A stretch of 64,000 nt of DNA from Pseudomonas asturiensis (GCF_900143095.1 NZ_FRDA01000009.1:169148-233147), one strand, 5' to 3'; shown: positions 9,148-18,191, counted from the first letter of the stretch. The notes: generated from the letters alone by a model not told the origin. A program made the numbers and translations.

Positions 9148-9564
9148 ATGAACACAGACACTAAAAGAGAGCACAGCACTGCAGGGCGAGTCGGGCAAAG
9201 CCTGGGGCGCGGCGTTGCGGGAGTGTTTCGCTCAGAAAAAGCTGTGTGGTCATCTTTGGATCGTACGGGCCTGCCCAAATCGGTTTTGAATCCTGTTAAG
9301 TGGTCCGCTCGTGTGGTTGTAATCGGGGCTGCAGCATTCTTCGGTGCGTGGGGATTGTTGTACGTTTTAGCAGTTGTGTGCTTTCTTGCCATCGCGATCG
9401 CATTTGTCACCAGTCCTGGTATTGAACGCGGATCACGTGATTCACAGCTCGTCCATTTTGATCAGAATTCTGAAGATGCCTTCGACGAAGGCGAGTCGCG
9501 GTCGGGATGGATGAACGGGCCTCAAGGTTACGGCTACTACGATAACGGGCTGAAACAGCAGTGA
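9148..9564 (+). CDS. DUF3742-type ICE membrane protein
   Basis: This is a small ICE protein of unknown function. It has a basic N-terminal region with LGRGVAGVFRSEKAVWSSLDR, a hydrophobic hairpin (about residues 57-90, VVVIGAAAFFGAWGLLYVLAVVCFLAIAIAFV) forming one or two membrane segments, and an acidic Gly/Tyr-rich tail. The ATG at 9148 follows GAGGTGA at good spacing, so I prefer it to the earlier in-frame ATG at 9130. It faces the TraG-type gene tail to tail. The family assignment is from memory of DUF3742 proteins in PFGI-1-like ICEs. Confidence 0.7.
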   Translation: MNTDTKREHSTAGRVGQSLGRGVAGVFRSEKAVWSSLDRTGLPKSVLNPVKWSARVVVIGAAAFFGAWGLLYVLAVVCFLAIAIAFVTSPGIERGSRDSQLVHFDQNSEDAFDEGESRSGWMNGPQGYGYYDNGLKQQ

Positions 9565-9576
9565 GTTAAAGGGGAC

Positions 9577-9607
9577 CTCGATGCAAAGATGGTGACTGTG
9601 CATCGAG
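9577..9607. terminator. Stem-loop between convergent genes
   Basis: CTCGATGCA (9577-9585) pairs perfectly with TGCATCGAG (9599-9607) in the 54-bp gap between two convergent genes. There is no T tract, so termination is a guess. Confidence 0.45.
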
Positions 9608-9618
9608 TGCCCTGGGTC

Positions 9619-11151
9619 CTATTTCTTCATATGCGACATGATCAAATTTGCACCGCTTCCTCCTGCTGATTTGGCATCCCTCGTACCCTCAGTCAAGCCT
9701 TGCATAAGGCCGCCAATCGTCGCTCCTCCCCAGCCCAGCGCGAGCACCCAGAAACTTGGGAGAACTATGAACATTGCCCCCATGACAAAGTCGAGAAGCA
9801 GATCTCCCTGGGCGTTGCTGGCGCCAAACACCGGGTCAAAATTTGAGTGCGGAACATTGCTTCCTATCCCGTTACCGTAAAGTGCATCGAGAATCGTACT
9901 GTCAACCCACCTGGCGAGCTGGAACCAGAAGTCGACAAAGATTAAAGCGAACGCAGCAAAAGTAATCGTCATAACGACCTTCAGGTCAAACATCCCGATC
10001 ACCAGCACAAAAGGTATGCAGATGATGAGAGCCATCTTCAGGAAGGCCATCACCATGGGTGCTGCTTGCCTGACGCTGTCCATCGCCGGGTACATTACGA
10101 GAGACCCTGCAGCTTGACCGATCGTGGCTGTGAGGCGAGTGACATCATTGAGCACAGATCCTCCAACTTGGCCGCCGTAGTCGGAATATACCTGGCCCTG
10201 GGTCAGTTGCTGTTTCCTGGGAGAGACCAAGTCGCGGATGACGGAGTCACTCACCTCGGTCTGGGTCATGAATTGTGCCCACTGAGCAAGCTTGCTCAGC
10301 AGATCTGGGCTGACTTGTTCCAGTAACCTGGCTCTCAGACCAACGCTCCCATCAGACCACCATTGTGTGCAGGTAGGAAATCCACCCCCTCCAGTGGTTT
10401 GTGGCAAGCCAGCGTCGCGTGTTGAGTCATATGGCCATTTGGTCCGTGGAGTGTGGGAGCGAAATCCAGAGAATCCATCGCTGTAATAGCCGGAGGTCTG
10501 AAGGAAGAATTGCGAACCGATCCAGTTGACGTCGTTCAGTTGATCTTTGCTAAGGGTGGGTTGGGTCATGAATAGCTTCGCACGCGCCCGAGCGTAGCAA
10601 TCGTTCGTGAAGTCAGCGACCTCTTGGGCGAGAAGCGGATCGTTGATCCTGGCTTTGTTGACATCCATTCGAACCTGTTGCAGGTCCACACCACAAGGAA
10701 TGGCTGCAACTGATGCTGCAGTCGCGGCCTTGGACATCGCGTGCACAAACAGCCACCAGATCGGTACAGTGGCGCTTTTGCCGTTGAGCGTGCTGAAGGA
10801 TGTTTCCCATCCTGTGTCGGTCGGATTGGGTATCGAATACTGGCATTGATCTGAGCGGCTTCGGTCGAACTGAATGGTATCGATGCTAACGTTCACGAGC
10901 GGCATGCAAGCGAGGATGATGACAAGAATCGCTGTGTAGAATCGGTTCTCCACGCGGGCCAAGGAGAGGACTCCCTTGTTGCCCTCGTCCGCCCCCTCGC
11001 CGCGTGCTCTCAGCCACTCGCTTATAACGATCGCGGCGAATGGTGCTGCGAACAGTCCACTGTCCTCGATCATGTTCCAGATTCCGCCGTTTATGAGCCA
11101 GCCGACCAACGTCAGGTAGTACTCAAGATAGTCGTTCGTGTGCAGGATCAT
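9619..11151 (-). CDS. traG: TraG N-terminal-domain conjugation protein (mating-pair stabilisation)
   Basis: This is a polytopic inner-membrane protein with the TraG-N architecture, a VirB6/TraG-like part of the mating channel. Hydrophobic segments occur near residues 10-45, at the IILACMPLVNVSI stretch, and in a C-terminal cluster (MVMAFLKMALIICIPFVLVIGMFDLKVVMTITFAAF and FVMGAMFIVLPSFWVLALGWGG, quoted in parts). The middle is a large periplasmic Cys-containing loop. I start at ATG 11151 (MILHTNDYLEYY), which follows GGGGTGGA; the longer frame upstream lacks a ribosome site. The start overlaps the preceding stop (ATGA). It is the last gene of operon C. Confidence 0.85.
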   Translation of the reverse strand: MILHTNDYLEYYLTLVGWLINGGIWNMIEDSGLFAAPFAAIVISEWLRARGEGADEGNKGVLSLARVENRFYTAILVIILACMPLVNVSIDTIQFDRSRSDQCQYSIPNPTDTGWETSFSTLNGKSATVPIWWLFVHAMSKAATAASVAAIPCGVDLQQVRMDVNKARINDPLLAQEVADFTNDCYARARAKLFMTQPTLSKDQLNDVNWIGSQFFLQTSGYYSDGFSGFRSHTPRTKWPYDSTRDAGLPQTTGGGGFPTCTQWWSDGSVGLRARLLEQVSPDLLSKLAQWAQFMTQTEVSDSVIRDLVSPRKQQLTQGQVYSDYGGQVGGSVLNDVTRLTATIGQAAGSLVMYPAMDSVRQAAPMVMAFLKMALIICIPFVLVIGMFDLKVVMTITFAAFALIFVDFWFQLARWVDSTILDALYGNGIGSNVPHSNFDPVFGASNAQGDLLLDFVMGAMFIVLPSFWVLALGWGGATIGGLMQGLTEGTRDAKSAGGSGANLIMSHMKK

Positions 11152-11522
11152 GGAATATCCACCCCCGACACAGACACCGCGCGGCGGAGCTCGAAAAGCA
11201 GAACGACGAAGATGGCCATGACTTCGCATCGCCGAAGTCCAGATGGTTTTGAGCTTGAATCAGCTGCTCGTTGATTGAGGATCCGCCTGAGTCTGTACCA
11301 GCCGTATCCGATCATTGCGTAGAGCGATAGACGCCAAGCCAGCAAGTAGTTGTAGTGCGCTTGCTGCCATTTTCTGAACTGCTCGATATCTCCAAAGAAA
11401 TGCGCGACTGCTGTCATGAAAACTACAGCCAATGCGATAGTCAGCAGTACCGGCCACGTAAATGACACCAGCGCTTTCGCGCTCCTACGTAGCCATCCCT
11501 TGGCAACCGGTAACGAACTCAT
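11148..11522 (-). CDS. Small ICE inner-membrane protein
   Basis: A 124-residue protein with a basic N-terminus, a clear transmembrane stretch (VLLTIALAVVFMTAVAHFF, about residues 25-43), a second hydrophobic patch around YLLAWRLSLYAMIGYGWY and a third near EVMAIFVVLLFELRR. It is translationally coupled to traG by a 4-nt overlap and sits 2 nt after the PFL_4711-type gene. I do not recognise a named family. Position indicates a conserved accessory of the mating apparatus. Confidence 0.7.
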   Translation of the reverse strand: MSSLPVAKGWLRRSAKALVSFTWPVLLTIALAVVFMTAVAHFFGDIEQFRKWQQAHYNYLLAWRLSLYAMIGYGWYRLRRILNQRAADSSSKPSGLRRCEVMAIFVVLLFELRRAVSVSGVDIP

Positions 11523-11524
11523 GG

Positions 11525-12892
11525 TCAGTTACCTTTGTTTGGGGTCTGCAGTTGCTCAAGACGGTCGGGCGTAGGGTCGCCCTGAAAAATGCCTTTAGAG
11601 CTGTCCTTTCTGCTCTGAGCGCGTTGGAGAATGGCTGTAGGAGAGTTGCTAGCCAAGTTGCGACGCATGTCCAGTTCTGTCTTGAGGTTGTCAATTTCCT
11701 GTTGCAGGCTGCTGTTTTGCTGGTCGACGGCCTGAAGCGCGACGTCGTTGGCTGCGATGTTTGGCTCTTTGCTTCCGGTAAACATGGTCCGTTGAAGCAG
11801 TAGTGCCTTGCCAAGCACTTCGGACAGGGCTACCTCAGACGCCAGTCTTTTTGCGAGTATGTCCTGGTCATGTTCAGTGCGAAGCGCTTCGACCACGCCC
11901 CGAGTGACAGGCAATGAGTCGCTACTCGCTGCAGTCAAGTTTTCAGAAGTAAGTGGCTTGCTACCTGAAATCAGCTGTTGCAGTGCCTTCAGCTTCGAGT
12001 CATAAGATTCTTGGATAAGCGGAGTGAGGCCGACGCCTGGGGTAGATGTGGTTTTAGTGCAATCCTCACACGTGCGCTGTTGCTGCTCTCCCAGTACGCG
12101 ATTCGCGAATGTTGTTGCTTCTTGAGGCGACGACCACGTAGAACAGACCATGCCGTTATTACAGCTCGATGGGCTGATAGCTGATGTCTCAGCAGCGTCG
12201 CGCCCATTCAAGAGGTTGTAACCTGCTCGAGTAACATCACCTACAACCTTGATTGGTTGTTGGCCGGATCCGCCGGCTTTGTTTCCTCCTACCCACGTGA
12301 TGCCGTCATTCCCGCCTTTCTTTTCAACCTGAGATACGGCAGCTACGGCGTCAGTGTTTCCGCTACTGACAGCCTGACTCATTGCCTGGCCTTCAGCTAT
12401 CTTGTTCCAGCCCATTTGACCACCAGCTACATCGAGCATCTTGTCGGCGATCGCGCGGCAGGTGCCTTTGGATCTATCAAAGTCCAAACGACCTTGTAAG
12501 ATGCCGTTGGTCAAAAGGTTGTAAAGCGCCGGATTAGCGCGCTGTATGATCAGCCCCGGCAGCGATGCCACAGCGCTTGTAGCGTTGGACAGCATCGAAC
12601 CCATGATTGTCTGGAAGCCGGAGGTCGCTCCGTTCAACTGGTTCTGCAGAGTATTCGTCATGCTCATGTTTCCGCAGACCAGGTTGCTGTTCCAGCCTCC
12701 TCCGATGCTGATACTGTCCATATTCCCTGCGCTGCCCATTGTCACAGCGTTGCCGCCGCCAACGCTGTACAGAACGTCATCGCCTATTACACTGCCTGAG
12801 GTGGATGCGTTTATCCCCGGCACTGCTGCGAAACCGCTGTGCATGATGAGGGCACTCATAATCGTGATAGGCAAAATCAGGGCGCGGCGCAT
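11525..12892 (-). CDS. PFL_4711-family ICE protein (TIGR03755-type)
   Basis: This is an exported conjugation protein of the PFL_4711 family, likely periplasmic or outer-membrane associated and probably equivalent to TraH-type proteins of F-like systems. A signal peptide starts at MRRALILPITIMSALIMHSG and cleaves after FA. The body is Gly/Ser/Asn-rich with a C-x2-C pair (CEDC) and a C-terminal coiled coil (LQQEIDNLKTELDMRRNL). I take ATG 12892 because GAGG precedes it by about 9 nt; the upstream ATG at 12913 lacks a ribosome site. It is in operon C, just after the PFL_4710-type gene. Confidence 0.8.
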   Translation of the reverse strand: MRRALILPITIMSALIMHSGFAAVPGINASTSGSVIGDDVLYSVGGGNAVTMGSAGNMDSISIGGGWNSNLVCGNMSMTNTLQNQLNGATSGFQTIMGSMLSNATSAVASLPGLIIQRANPALYNLLTNGILQGRLDFDRSKGTCRAIADKMLDVAGGQMGWNKIAEGQAMSQAVSSGNTDAVAAVSQVEKKGGNDGITWVGGNKAGGSGQQPIKVVGDVTRAGYNLLNGRDAAETSAISPSSCNNGMVCSTWSSPQEATTFANRVLGEQQQRTCEDCTKTTSTPGVGLTPLIQESYDSKLKALQQLISGSKPLTSENLTAASSDSLPVTRGVVEALRTEHDQDILAKRLASEVALSEVLGKALLLQRTMFTGSKEPNIAANDVALQAVDQQNSSLQQEIDNLKTELDMRRNLASNSPTAILQRAQSRKDSSKGIFQGDPTPDRLEQLQTPNKGN

Positions 12893-12909
12893 GGTCAAAG
12901 TCCTCTTAA

Positions 12910-13854
12910 TCATAATAGAAAGTCCGTACTGCCCAAGAATGTTTGCCCCTCACGCTTGCAGCACGAGTAGGGTCGCCACAGCGCCCAAGCGTATCCACCA
13001 TCGGTGGCCTGAAGATTTGGCCCCATGTTGGGGAACACCCTGCAGATCGGGCTGGGGACGGGCGAAAGCTCTTGCCATTTGCCTGTGAGAGCAATTCCCT
13101 CAATGAGGCTCCCTGCGGGCCAGTAACCTGGTATGGGTAGTGCTAGCAGGGGCTGATAGACATGGATCTGCCCGAGCCGGGTCACAATATCTCCGGCACG
13201 CTGTGCGATGACCGCGGCTGCTTTATAGTCGTCAGCTTGATGAATAAAACCGCTGCGTGGATAAACGCTCCCCCACATGTCGCCAGAGAAAAGGCCGCCC
13301 ACTTCTCGGCGGCCGGGGATGAGTGATTCGGGATAAACGGATTCAGGAACGCCGTAGCGCCAAGCAACTGTATCTAATGTGCTAAGCAGGTAAGGCATGT
13401 AAGGGACAGCTGCTCCTGGACAGACGTAGCCCGAGGCGCTTGCAAACCGGCTGAACGTCGCTCCACCGGGATGACCGATCACGTCGACATTCTTGAATTT
13501 AGCCAGGCTGTCTTCGTTATTGTGATTGGTTGTCCCATCTCCTCCTGCTTGAGCCGCTGAGGTAGGAGTGCTCACGGACGACACTTCGATCCAAGGGTTG
13601 AGGCCTGTGTTGGAGTAGCTCGAAACGACAGCATCGGGAACGTAATGTCGAACCTTCGTGGATGTCTTCACTTTGCAGCCAAATGGAGTGCAAAGTAGCC
13701 AGTAGCAAATTCCGACAACCCTATATTCGAGGCACTCAGGCGACATTGTGGAAGCCACGACCGTGGCCGTAGTGACAACACCTGCGGTGGTCGGGCCGGC
13801 TACTAAAGACAGTGTCAAAACCACCCACGCTTGAAATCTCTGCAAGCCTCTCAT
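12910..13854 (-). CDS. PFL_4710-family ICE protein (TIGR03756, TraU-like)
   Basis: This is an exported conjugation protein of the PFL_4710 family, resembling TraU of F-like transfer systems. The start MRGLQRFQAWVVLTLSLVAG gives a signal peptide ending near TTAGV. Cysteines cluster early (PECLEYRVVGICYWLLCTPFGCKV), suggesting disulfides and a link with the DsbA-like protein of operon B. The ATG at 13854 overlaps the preceding stop (ATGA), so the longer upstream frame was discarded. Length is about 314 aa. Confidence 0.83.
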   Translation of the reverse strand: MRGLQRFQAWVVLTLSLVAGPTTAGVVTTATVVASTMSPECLEYRVVGICYWLLCTPFGCKVKTSTKVRHYVPDAVVSSYSNTGLNPWIEVSSVSTPTSAAQAGGDGTTNHNNEDSLAKFKNVDVIGHPGGATFSRFASASGYVCPGAAVPYMPYLLSTLDTVAWRYGVPESVYPESLIPGRREVGGLFSGDMWGSVYPRSGFIHQADDYKAAAVIAQRAGDIVTRLGQIHVYQPLLALPIPGYWPAGSLIEGIALTGKWQELSPVPSPICRVFPNMGPNLQATDGGYAWALWRPYSCCKREGQTFLGSTDFLL

Positions 13855-14285
13855 TGCTGCTCTCCTTGCCGGCTCTTGATGAGCCCCAAAGCAACGGCGA
13901 CATTGCTCTCGCCGTACACAACAAACTTGCGGTCTACAACCACGGCGGGAATCTTGGTGATTCCTGTGCTCCATGCGTCCACGAGGTTTTGTTGAGCTGT
14001 TACTAAGTCTTGTTGCAAGCGCTGCGCGTCGGCGGTTCGAAGGCGCTGCTGGATGGCGGCCGTGGCTTTGAGAGGGTCAGCAGGTAGTCCCTCTGAAAGC
14101 TTCGTCTCGAGACGCTCTGAATCGTCCAGGAGGATTAGCCGAACGCCTGCGGGCACCTGAATCGGGTGGCTTCGATCGGTTACAACCCATGTCTCTGCGT
14201 TCACCAATGTCGGTACGGTGATTGCGGTGACGGTAAAGAGTGCAAGGCAGGATCTGGGGTTTAAGAATGAAAGGTATGGTGGCAT
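13851..14285 (-). CDS. PFL_4709-family ICE protein (TIGR03757, DUF1525)
   Basis: This is the first gene of operon C. It encodes a secreted 144-aa protein of the PFL_4709 family with a signal peptide (cleavage near LVNAETW) and the family block WVVTDRSHPI. The thioredoxin-like C-terminal half contains GITKIPAVVVDRKFVVYGESNVAVAL, resembling TrbC/TraW-type mating proteins. It is coupled to the next gene by ATGA. Transcription probably starts in the preceding 720-bp gap, downstream of the 36-bp element at 14340-14375. Confidence 0.83.
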   Translation of the reverse strand: MPPYLSFLNPRSCLALFTVTAITVPTLVNAETWVVTDRSHPIQVPAGVRLILLDDSERLETKLSEGLPADPLKATAAIQQRLRTADAQRLQQDLVTAQQNLVDAWSTGITKIPAVVVDRKFVVYGESNVAVALGLIKSRQGEQQ

Positions 14286-14339
14286 GAGGCAGTACCTGAA
14301 TGAGGGCAGGTACAGAAGACGTCATTTGTCGTTTACGGT

Positions 14340-14375
14340 CAGCAATAAACCGTAACTGGGACGCTCGGGGTTTAC
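14340..14375 (-). promoter_or_regulatory. 36-bp conjugation-operon element, copy C
   Basis: On the plus strand it opens CAGCAATAAACC and closes GGGGTTTAC, exactly 36 bp. Copies at 26155-26190 and 34093-34128 share CAG-N5-AAACC at the left and GGGTTTAY at the right with identical length. It ends 55 bp before the start of operon C. The AAACC and GGTTT arms form an inverted repeat about two helical turns apart, as expected for a regulator site. The function is inferred. Confidence 0.7.
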
Positions 14376-14932
14376 GTGGATGTAATCTGCTTGCAAGTAG
14401 ACGTCGTCCGCGATGGGTCGCCGACTGTTTGCATCAAAAGCCTGATAGCCCGGTGTTAGGCGTTGTCTAAGCTCAGTCAGAATGGAACTGTGGAAAAGAG
14501 TTGTCTCTTCGCGCGCATCTTCATTGCTGAGAAAATTTATCAGGTTAGGAAAAATCTTTGTAAATCAGTGCCTAGGCGAATTTATTTTTAGTTTTCTTTG
14601 GTTTCTGAGTGATGTGACAAATTAATGGCGTTATTCCGTCGTGTGCTTTCGCCCGCTCGTCGGCCCTGGTGAACTACACGTGAAGGTAGGAAATCATACC
14701 TTCGCCTGCTATCAAGATTGGTAAAGGTGGGTCGATACAGGGCCTGCGTTTCAGAATGGTGTCATGACCTATTGTTTTGGAGCCATTTTGCCATGTATGA
14801 TCAGCGAGCTTCTGTCAGCTATGTACTTGACAAGGTTAAAAAACGACCGGGTAGGCACAGTTGACTGAAAAGTAGGCAATTTTTTGCTGAACAATTTTAT
14901 CCGCTGCCAGTTGTTCAGGTAGCAATCAGGTT

Positions 14933-14962
14933 GAAGGCCACGTGGCCTTCGTTCCAGGTGGA
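14933..14962 (+). promoter_or_regulatory. Palindromic leader upstream of the DUF4214 gene
   Basis: GAAGGCCACGTGGCCTTC (14933-14950) is a perfect 18-bp palindrome. It is followed by a smaller stem, GTTCC/GGAAC. Both lie within 75 bp of the start codon, after the likely promoter region, so they could cap or stabilise the mRNA or bind a regulator. Apart from copy C of the 36-bp element, I find nothing else assignable in 14286-15005. Confidence 0.5.
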
Positions 14963-15005
14963 ACCCTGAGTTGGGATATCGACTCATATTGGAGATGAAA
15001 AAGTA

Positions 15006-16817
15006 ATGGCTATCACTTCTGCACAAGTTCAACAGCTGTACGTCGCTTACCTGGGCCGTGCCGCAGACAAAGCTGGTCTGGACTACTGGTTGAATGAGCT
15101 GAACGGCTCCACCACAGCCCCTGCTACCCTGACTCTGGAAGATCTGCGCTCGAACTTCGTGAACGAGCAGACCGAGTATCAAGATGCCTACGCTGGCCTG
15201 ACCCGCAGCGAAACAGTTTCCAAGATCTACCTGCAACTGTTCGGCCACTCCGCTGACGCAGCTGGCCTGACTTACTGGACCACTGGCGGCGGCGCTACCG
15301 TTGCAACTGACCAACTGCTGGTTGCTTTCGTGAACGGCGCTGGCGCAACTGACGCCAAAATCGTTGCTAACAAGGTTCTGGTTGCTGAAGTTTACACTTC
15401 GACTGCTGGCTCGAACTACGTTGCTGACGACGCTAAGTCGGTACTGGCAAACGTTACCGATTCGACCGCTTCGGTTACCACTGCACTGACCAACCTGGGC
15501 AACCTGCCAGGCATCGCTCTGCCTGCTAACGTCGCTCTGCTGAAAGCAGCAGACGCAGCAACTGCAGCTGTTACTGCTTACGAGACTTCGAAAGTAGCTT
15601 CGCTGGTTTCGCTGAACGACAAAGTAGTCGCTCTGAACGCTGACTACTCGGCCAATCTGGCTTCCGTAGCTGACGGCAACGACACCAACACCACTGTTGA
15701 CTACGCTGAAGCCGTAAACGCAATCGCGAACGCTACTGCTCTGCGTACTGCGATCTCCGCTAGCACAACCACTCAGCTGTCGACCGCTTCGACTACCGCT
15801 GCTGAAAAAGTTGCTGCTGACCGTGCAGATCTGATCGCCAAAGATCCAAACGCTGTAACCAAAATCAACGCTTACAACGCAGCTGTTGCCGCTGACGCTA
15901 AAGTTGTTGATGTAGACGCTACCGCAAAAGCAAACGGCGTTGCCGCGTTTGACGGCCTGCTGACTGTTACTGCTAACAAAACCGCTTTCGACGCTGCTGT
16001 AACTTCTTACAAAACTGCTTCGGGTTCGACAGCTACCATCACTGACGCTGCCGGCCTGTACACCGAGCTGCTGGCATCGGCTGGCAACACTGCCAAGCTG
16101 GCTCAGCTGGACACCGCTTTCAACACTGGCGCGTACGCTTCGAACTACACCAGCCTGAAAACTCTGTCCACAACTGAAGCTACCAAAGACGCTTCCGAAG
16201 CTGCCGTTACAACCGCAGCTGATGCAGTCTCGTCTGTTGTTACTACCAGCACTTACGTAGCTGACTCGGTAGCTGCTACCGCTGCTGCCAAGATCCTGGC
16301 TGATGCTCAGGCTGCTGACGCTCTGGTTGCTCAAGGCACTGCCGAAACTACTGCACACACTGCAGTTGTTCAATCGTCCGTTGACGCAAACGCTGCTGTA
16401 ACTGCAAACACCGCGATCAAAGACTTTGACGGTGGTGTTGCAGTCAACGGTGACGCTCAAGGTACAGTTGCAGAGCTGTTCCACTTCAGCGCTATCAAAG
16501 CTGCTGACGACTTCACCCTGGCTAACTTCACCAAAGGTGATGCAATCTACGTTGGCGAAGGTCATACCTTCAACTCCAACGTTACCATCGGCACTGATGG
16601 CTTCGCCGTTGGCACCAACGTTGCTGTTAAAGAAGTTTACTTCACCCAGGCAACTGCTGGCGGCGACGTAAGCGTCAACATCGAAACCAACGCTGTTGGT
16701 CAAACTGCTGGCACTGGCACCACCGATAACGTTGCAGTTATCACCCTGACTGGCGTTACCAGCCTGTCCGACGTTAGCTTCGCTAACGGCGTGATCACCA
16801 CCACTCACGTTGCTTAA
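15006..16817 (+). CDS. DUF4214-domain Ala/Thr/Val-rich protein, probable surface or S-layer-like protein
   Basis: A 603-residue protein with two DUF4214 units at the N-terminus (LYVAYLGRAADKAGLDYW near residue 11 and IYLQLFGHSADAAGLTYW near residue 76). A long low-complexity Ala/Thr/Val/Asp region follows, then a beta-rich C-terminus ending in VITLTGVTSLSDVSFANG. There is no N-terminal signal and I see no Cys. Such C-termini occur in type I-secreted adhesins and S-layer proteins, so export by a type I system is my inference. Codon use is strongly biased (CTG, GCT, AAC, GTT), unlike the neighbouring tra genes, suggesting very high expression. It has its own leader and double terminator and lies between two transfer operons as cargo. 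Confidence 0.8.
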   Translation: MAITSAQVQQLYVAYLGRAADKAGLDYWLNELNGSTTAPATLTLEDLRSNFVNEQTEYQDAYAGLTRSETVSKIYLQLFGHSADAAGLTYWTTGGGATVATDQLLVAFVNGAGATDAKIVANKVLVAEVYTSTAGSNYVADDAKSVLANVTDSTASVTTALTNLGNLPGIALPANVALLKAADAATAAVTAYETSKVASLVSLNDKVVALNADYSANLASVADGNDTNTTVDYAEAVNAIANATALRTAISASTTTQLSTASTTAAEKVAADRADLIAKDPNAVTKINAYNAAVAADAKVVDVDATAKANGVAAFDGLLTVTANKTAFDAAVTSYKTASGSTATITDAAGLYTELLASAGNTAKLAQLDTAFNTGAYASNYTSLKTLSTTEATKDASEAAVTTAADAVSSVVTTSTYVADSVAATAAAKILADAQAADALVAQGTAETTAHTAVVQSSVDANAAVTANTAIKDFDGGVAVNGDAQGTVAELFHFSAIKAADDFTLANFTKGDAIYVGEGHTFNSNVTIGTDGFAVGTNVAVKEVYFTQATAGGDVSVNIETNAVGQTAGTGTTDNVAVITLTGVTSLSDVSFANGVITTTHVA

Positions 16818-16864
16818 TAAGCGACAGAGTTGTGCACAAGGTCAGTTTCGGCTGATCTTGTGAA

Positions 16865-16898
16865 TAAAAAACCGCCCTTTATAGGGCGGTTTTTTTTT
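16865..16898. terminator. Strong bidirectional terminator after DUF4214 gene
   Basis: AACCGCCC and GGGCGGTT form a GC-rich stem with loop TTTATA, flanked by an A run on one side and nine T on the other. Confidence 0.92.
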
Positions 16899-16948
16899 GG
16901 CTTTGAAATACTTTATTGCGCAGAGTTATCGACGACGAAATTCAATGC

Positions 16949-16986
16949 AAAAAAAAACCTGCACCTTCGTCAAGGTGCAGGTTTTT
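16949..16986. terminator. Second bidirectional terminator
   Basis: AAACCTGCACCTT and AAGGTGCAGGTTT form a 13-bp stem with a tiny loop, with A and T runs outside. Together with the stem 50 bp earlier it insulates the DUF4214 gene from operon B. Confidence 0.9.
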
Positions 16987-17199
16987 CCGGTATCGACATC
17001 GACTATTGGAGACAGTCGAGAACACTCTACCTGCAAATATCAAAAATGGCAAGACGACACCATGTAAAGCTAATTTGTTTTTGGTTATAGATAATCTTTT
17101 GAGATGTTCGAAAACGATATATCCGTTCGATTGGGCTGTCGTCGAAAAACGCCTGGGCCGATGTGAGCTGGGGCGTCAGATCTTGCTTTGCTTAAGCGG

Positions 17200-17895
17200 T
17201 TATTTAGACCCGCTGCCCTGCGCCGGATTGGACAGCCAGTCGATTGCTGAAAGCAGTACGTCTCCGTCAGGAGCACCTTGCAGCTTGATTGATCGCCCAG
17301 TTGCCTTGTCCTTTACGATAAGGGTTGGTGTGGCTGTGATGCCGTCCAAGCTGGCTTGGTAAGTCTGAGCTCGTACTTTCTGCAGTACCGAGGCGTGGTT
17401 GGAGGCACACTCATCAATCGCAGCCTGTCGATCACCTAGTTCATCCAGCTGAGGCGCATTTGCCGGTCCGGATCCGTTGGAGCGCGTGCTGCTGTAGATC
17501 AGCCCCACAGCACGCCAGAACGCATTATTCCCCCCCTCAATGCCGGCGCATTCTGCCCAACGTGCTTCATAGCTTGCCATAGGCTCGTGCATGGGCAGCG
17601 GAAGGTGGTGCCACTGAAGGTTTGCGTCGGGATGGGTATCGATCCACGCTTTAAGTCGAGGGAAGTAGTCTTTGCAGTAGGGACACTCCAGATCCGCGTA
17701 CTCGACGATCGTGAACCTGGCGCTTTCGCGTCCGTACACCCACGGTGTGTCCGGCTTCTCCTGCTCTGATTGTGAAGCGGCACTACTGGCGATGTCGTGC
17801 ATGTGTTGTCTGATGGCTGGCGCCAGAAAATAAGACCCAACGGCCAGGGCAACCACAGCACCCAAGAGACTCAAATAAATTATTCTTCTGTTCAT
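17200..17895 (-). CDS. DsbA-like thiol oxidoreductase of the ICE
   Basis: This is a membrane-anchored periplasmic disulfide oxidoreductase. An N-terminal uncleaved anchor (about residues 5-25) precedes a thioredoxin fold with the active site CPYC in EYADLECPYCKDYF and the cis-Pro loop TATPTLIV. The length of 231 aa fits DsbA_2/thioredoxin_4 proteins. It is the last gene of operon B and overlaps the preceding stop. It probably catalyses disulfide formation in exported transfer proteins such as the Cys-rich PFL_4710-type protein. Confidence 0.87.
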   Translation of the reverse strand: MNRRIIYLSLLGAVVALAVGSYFLAPAIRQHMHDIASSAASQSEQEKPDTPWVYGRESARFTIVEYADLECPYCKDYFPRLKAWIDTHPDANLQWHHLPLPMHEPMASYEARWAECAGIEGGNNAFWRAVGLIYSSTRSNGSGPANAPQLDELGDRQAAIDECASNHASVLQKVRAQTYQASLDGITATPTLIVKDKATGRSIKLQGAPDGDVLLSAIDWLSNPAQGSGSK

Positions 17896-18191
17896 GCGGA
17901 CGCTTCTTTCTTGAGGAGCTGTTTAGCGAGCAGCTCCTGGTCCAGCAGCGTTAAAAGGGCTTTCTGTGCACTTTCCGGTTGAGGATGGTGTTCAAGCCAC
18001 TGGTCCAGCGCTTTGTGCAACTGAGACTGGATCTCTCGCCTATCGACTGCCATGTCTTTCACTACTTTGAGATGCTCGATGAGCACAGGGGCACAGATCT
18101 TCAAAGCCAACAGTGATTCTTCCTGCGGATCCTTGAGAATTTGTGTCAGGCTATCGATCAGATTTTGAGTCAGGGCATCCATGGCTCTCAT
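17892..18191 (-). CDS. Small helical ICE protein of unknown function
   Basis: A 99-residue, apparently all-helical soluble protein with no signal or membrane segment. It is locked between the VirB4-type ATPase gene and the DsbA-like gene by 4-nt overlaps on both sides, which supports it being a real operon member. I do not recognise a family. Confidence 0.75.
   Translation of the reverse strand: MRAMDALTQNLIDSLTQILKDPQEESLLALKICAPVLIEHLKVVKDMAVDRREIQSQLHKALDQWLEHHPQPESAQKALLTLLDQELLAKQLLKKEASA

Noticed and set aside
14769..16808. A 679-codon open frame on the minus strand, Ser/Val/Cys-rich
   Set aside because: It is the mirror of the DUF4214 gene, whose Ala/Thr-rich codons leave no stops on the other strand. 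The plus frame has the domain, ribosome site and terminators.
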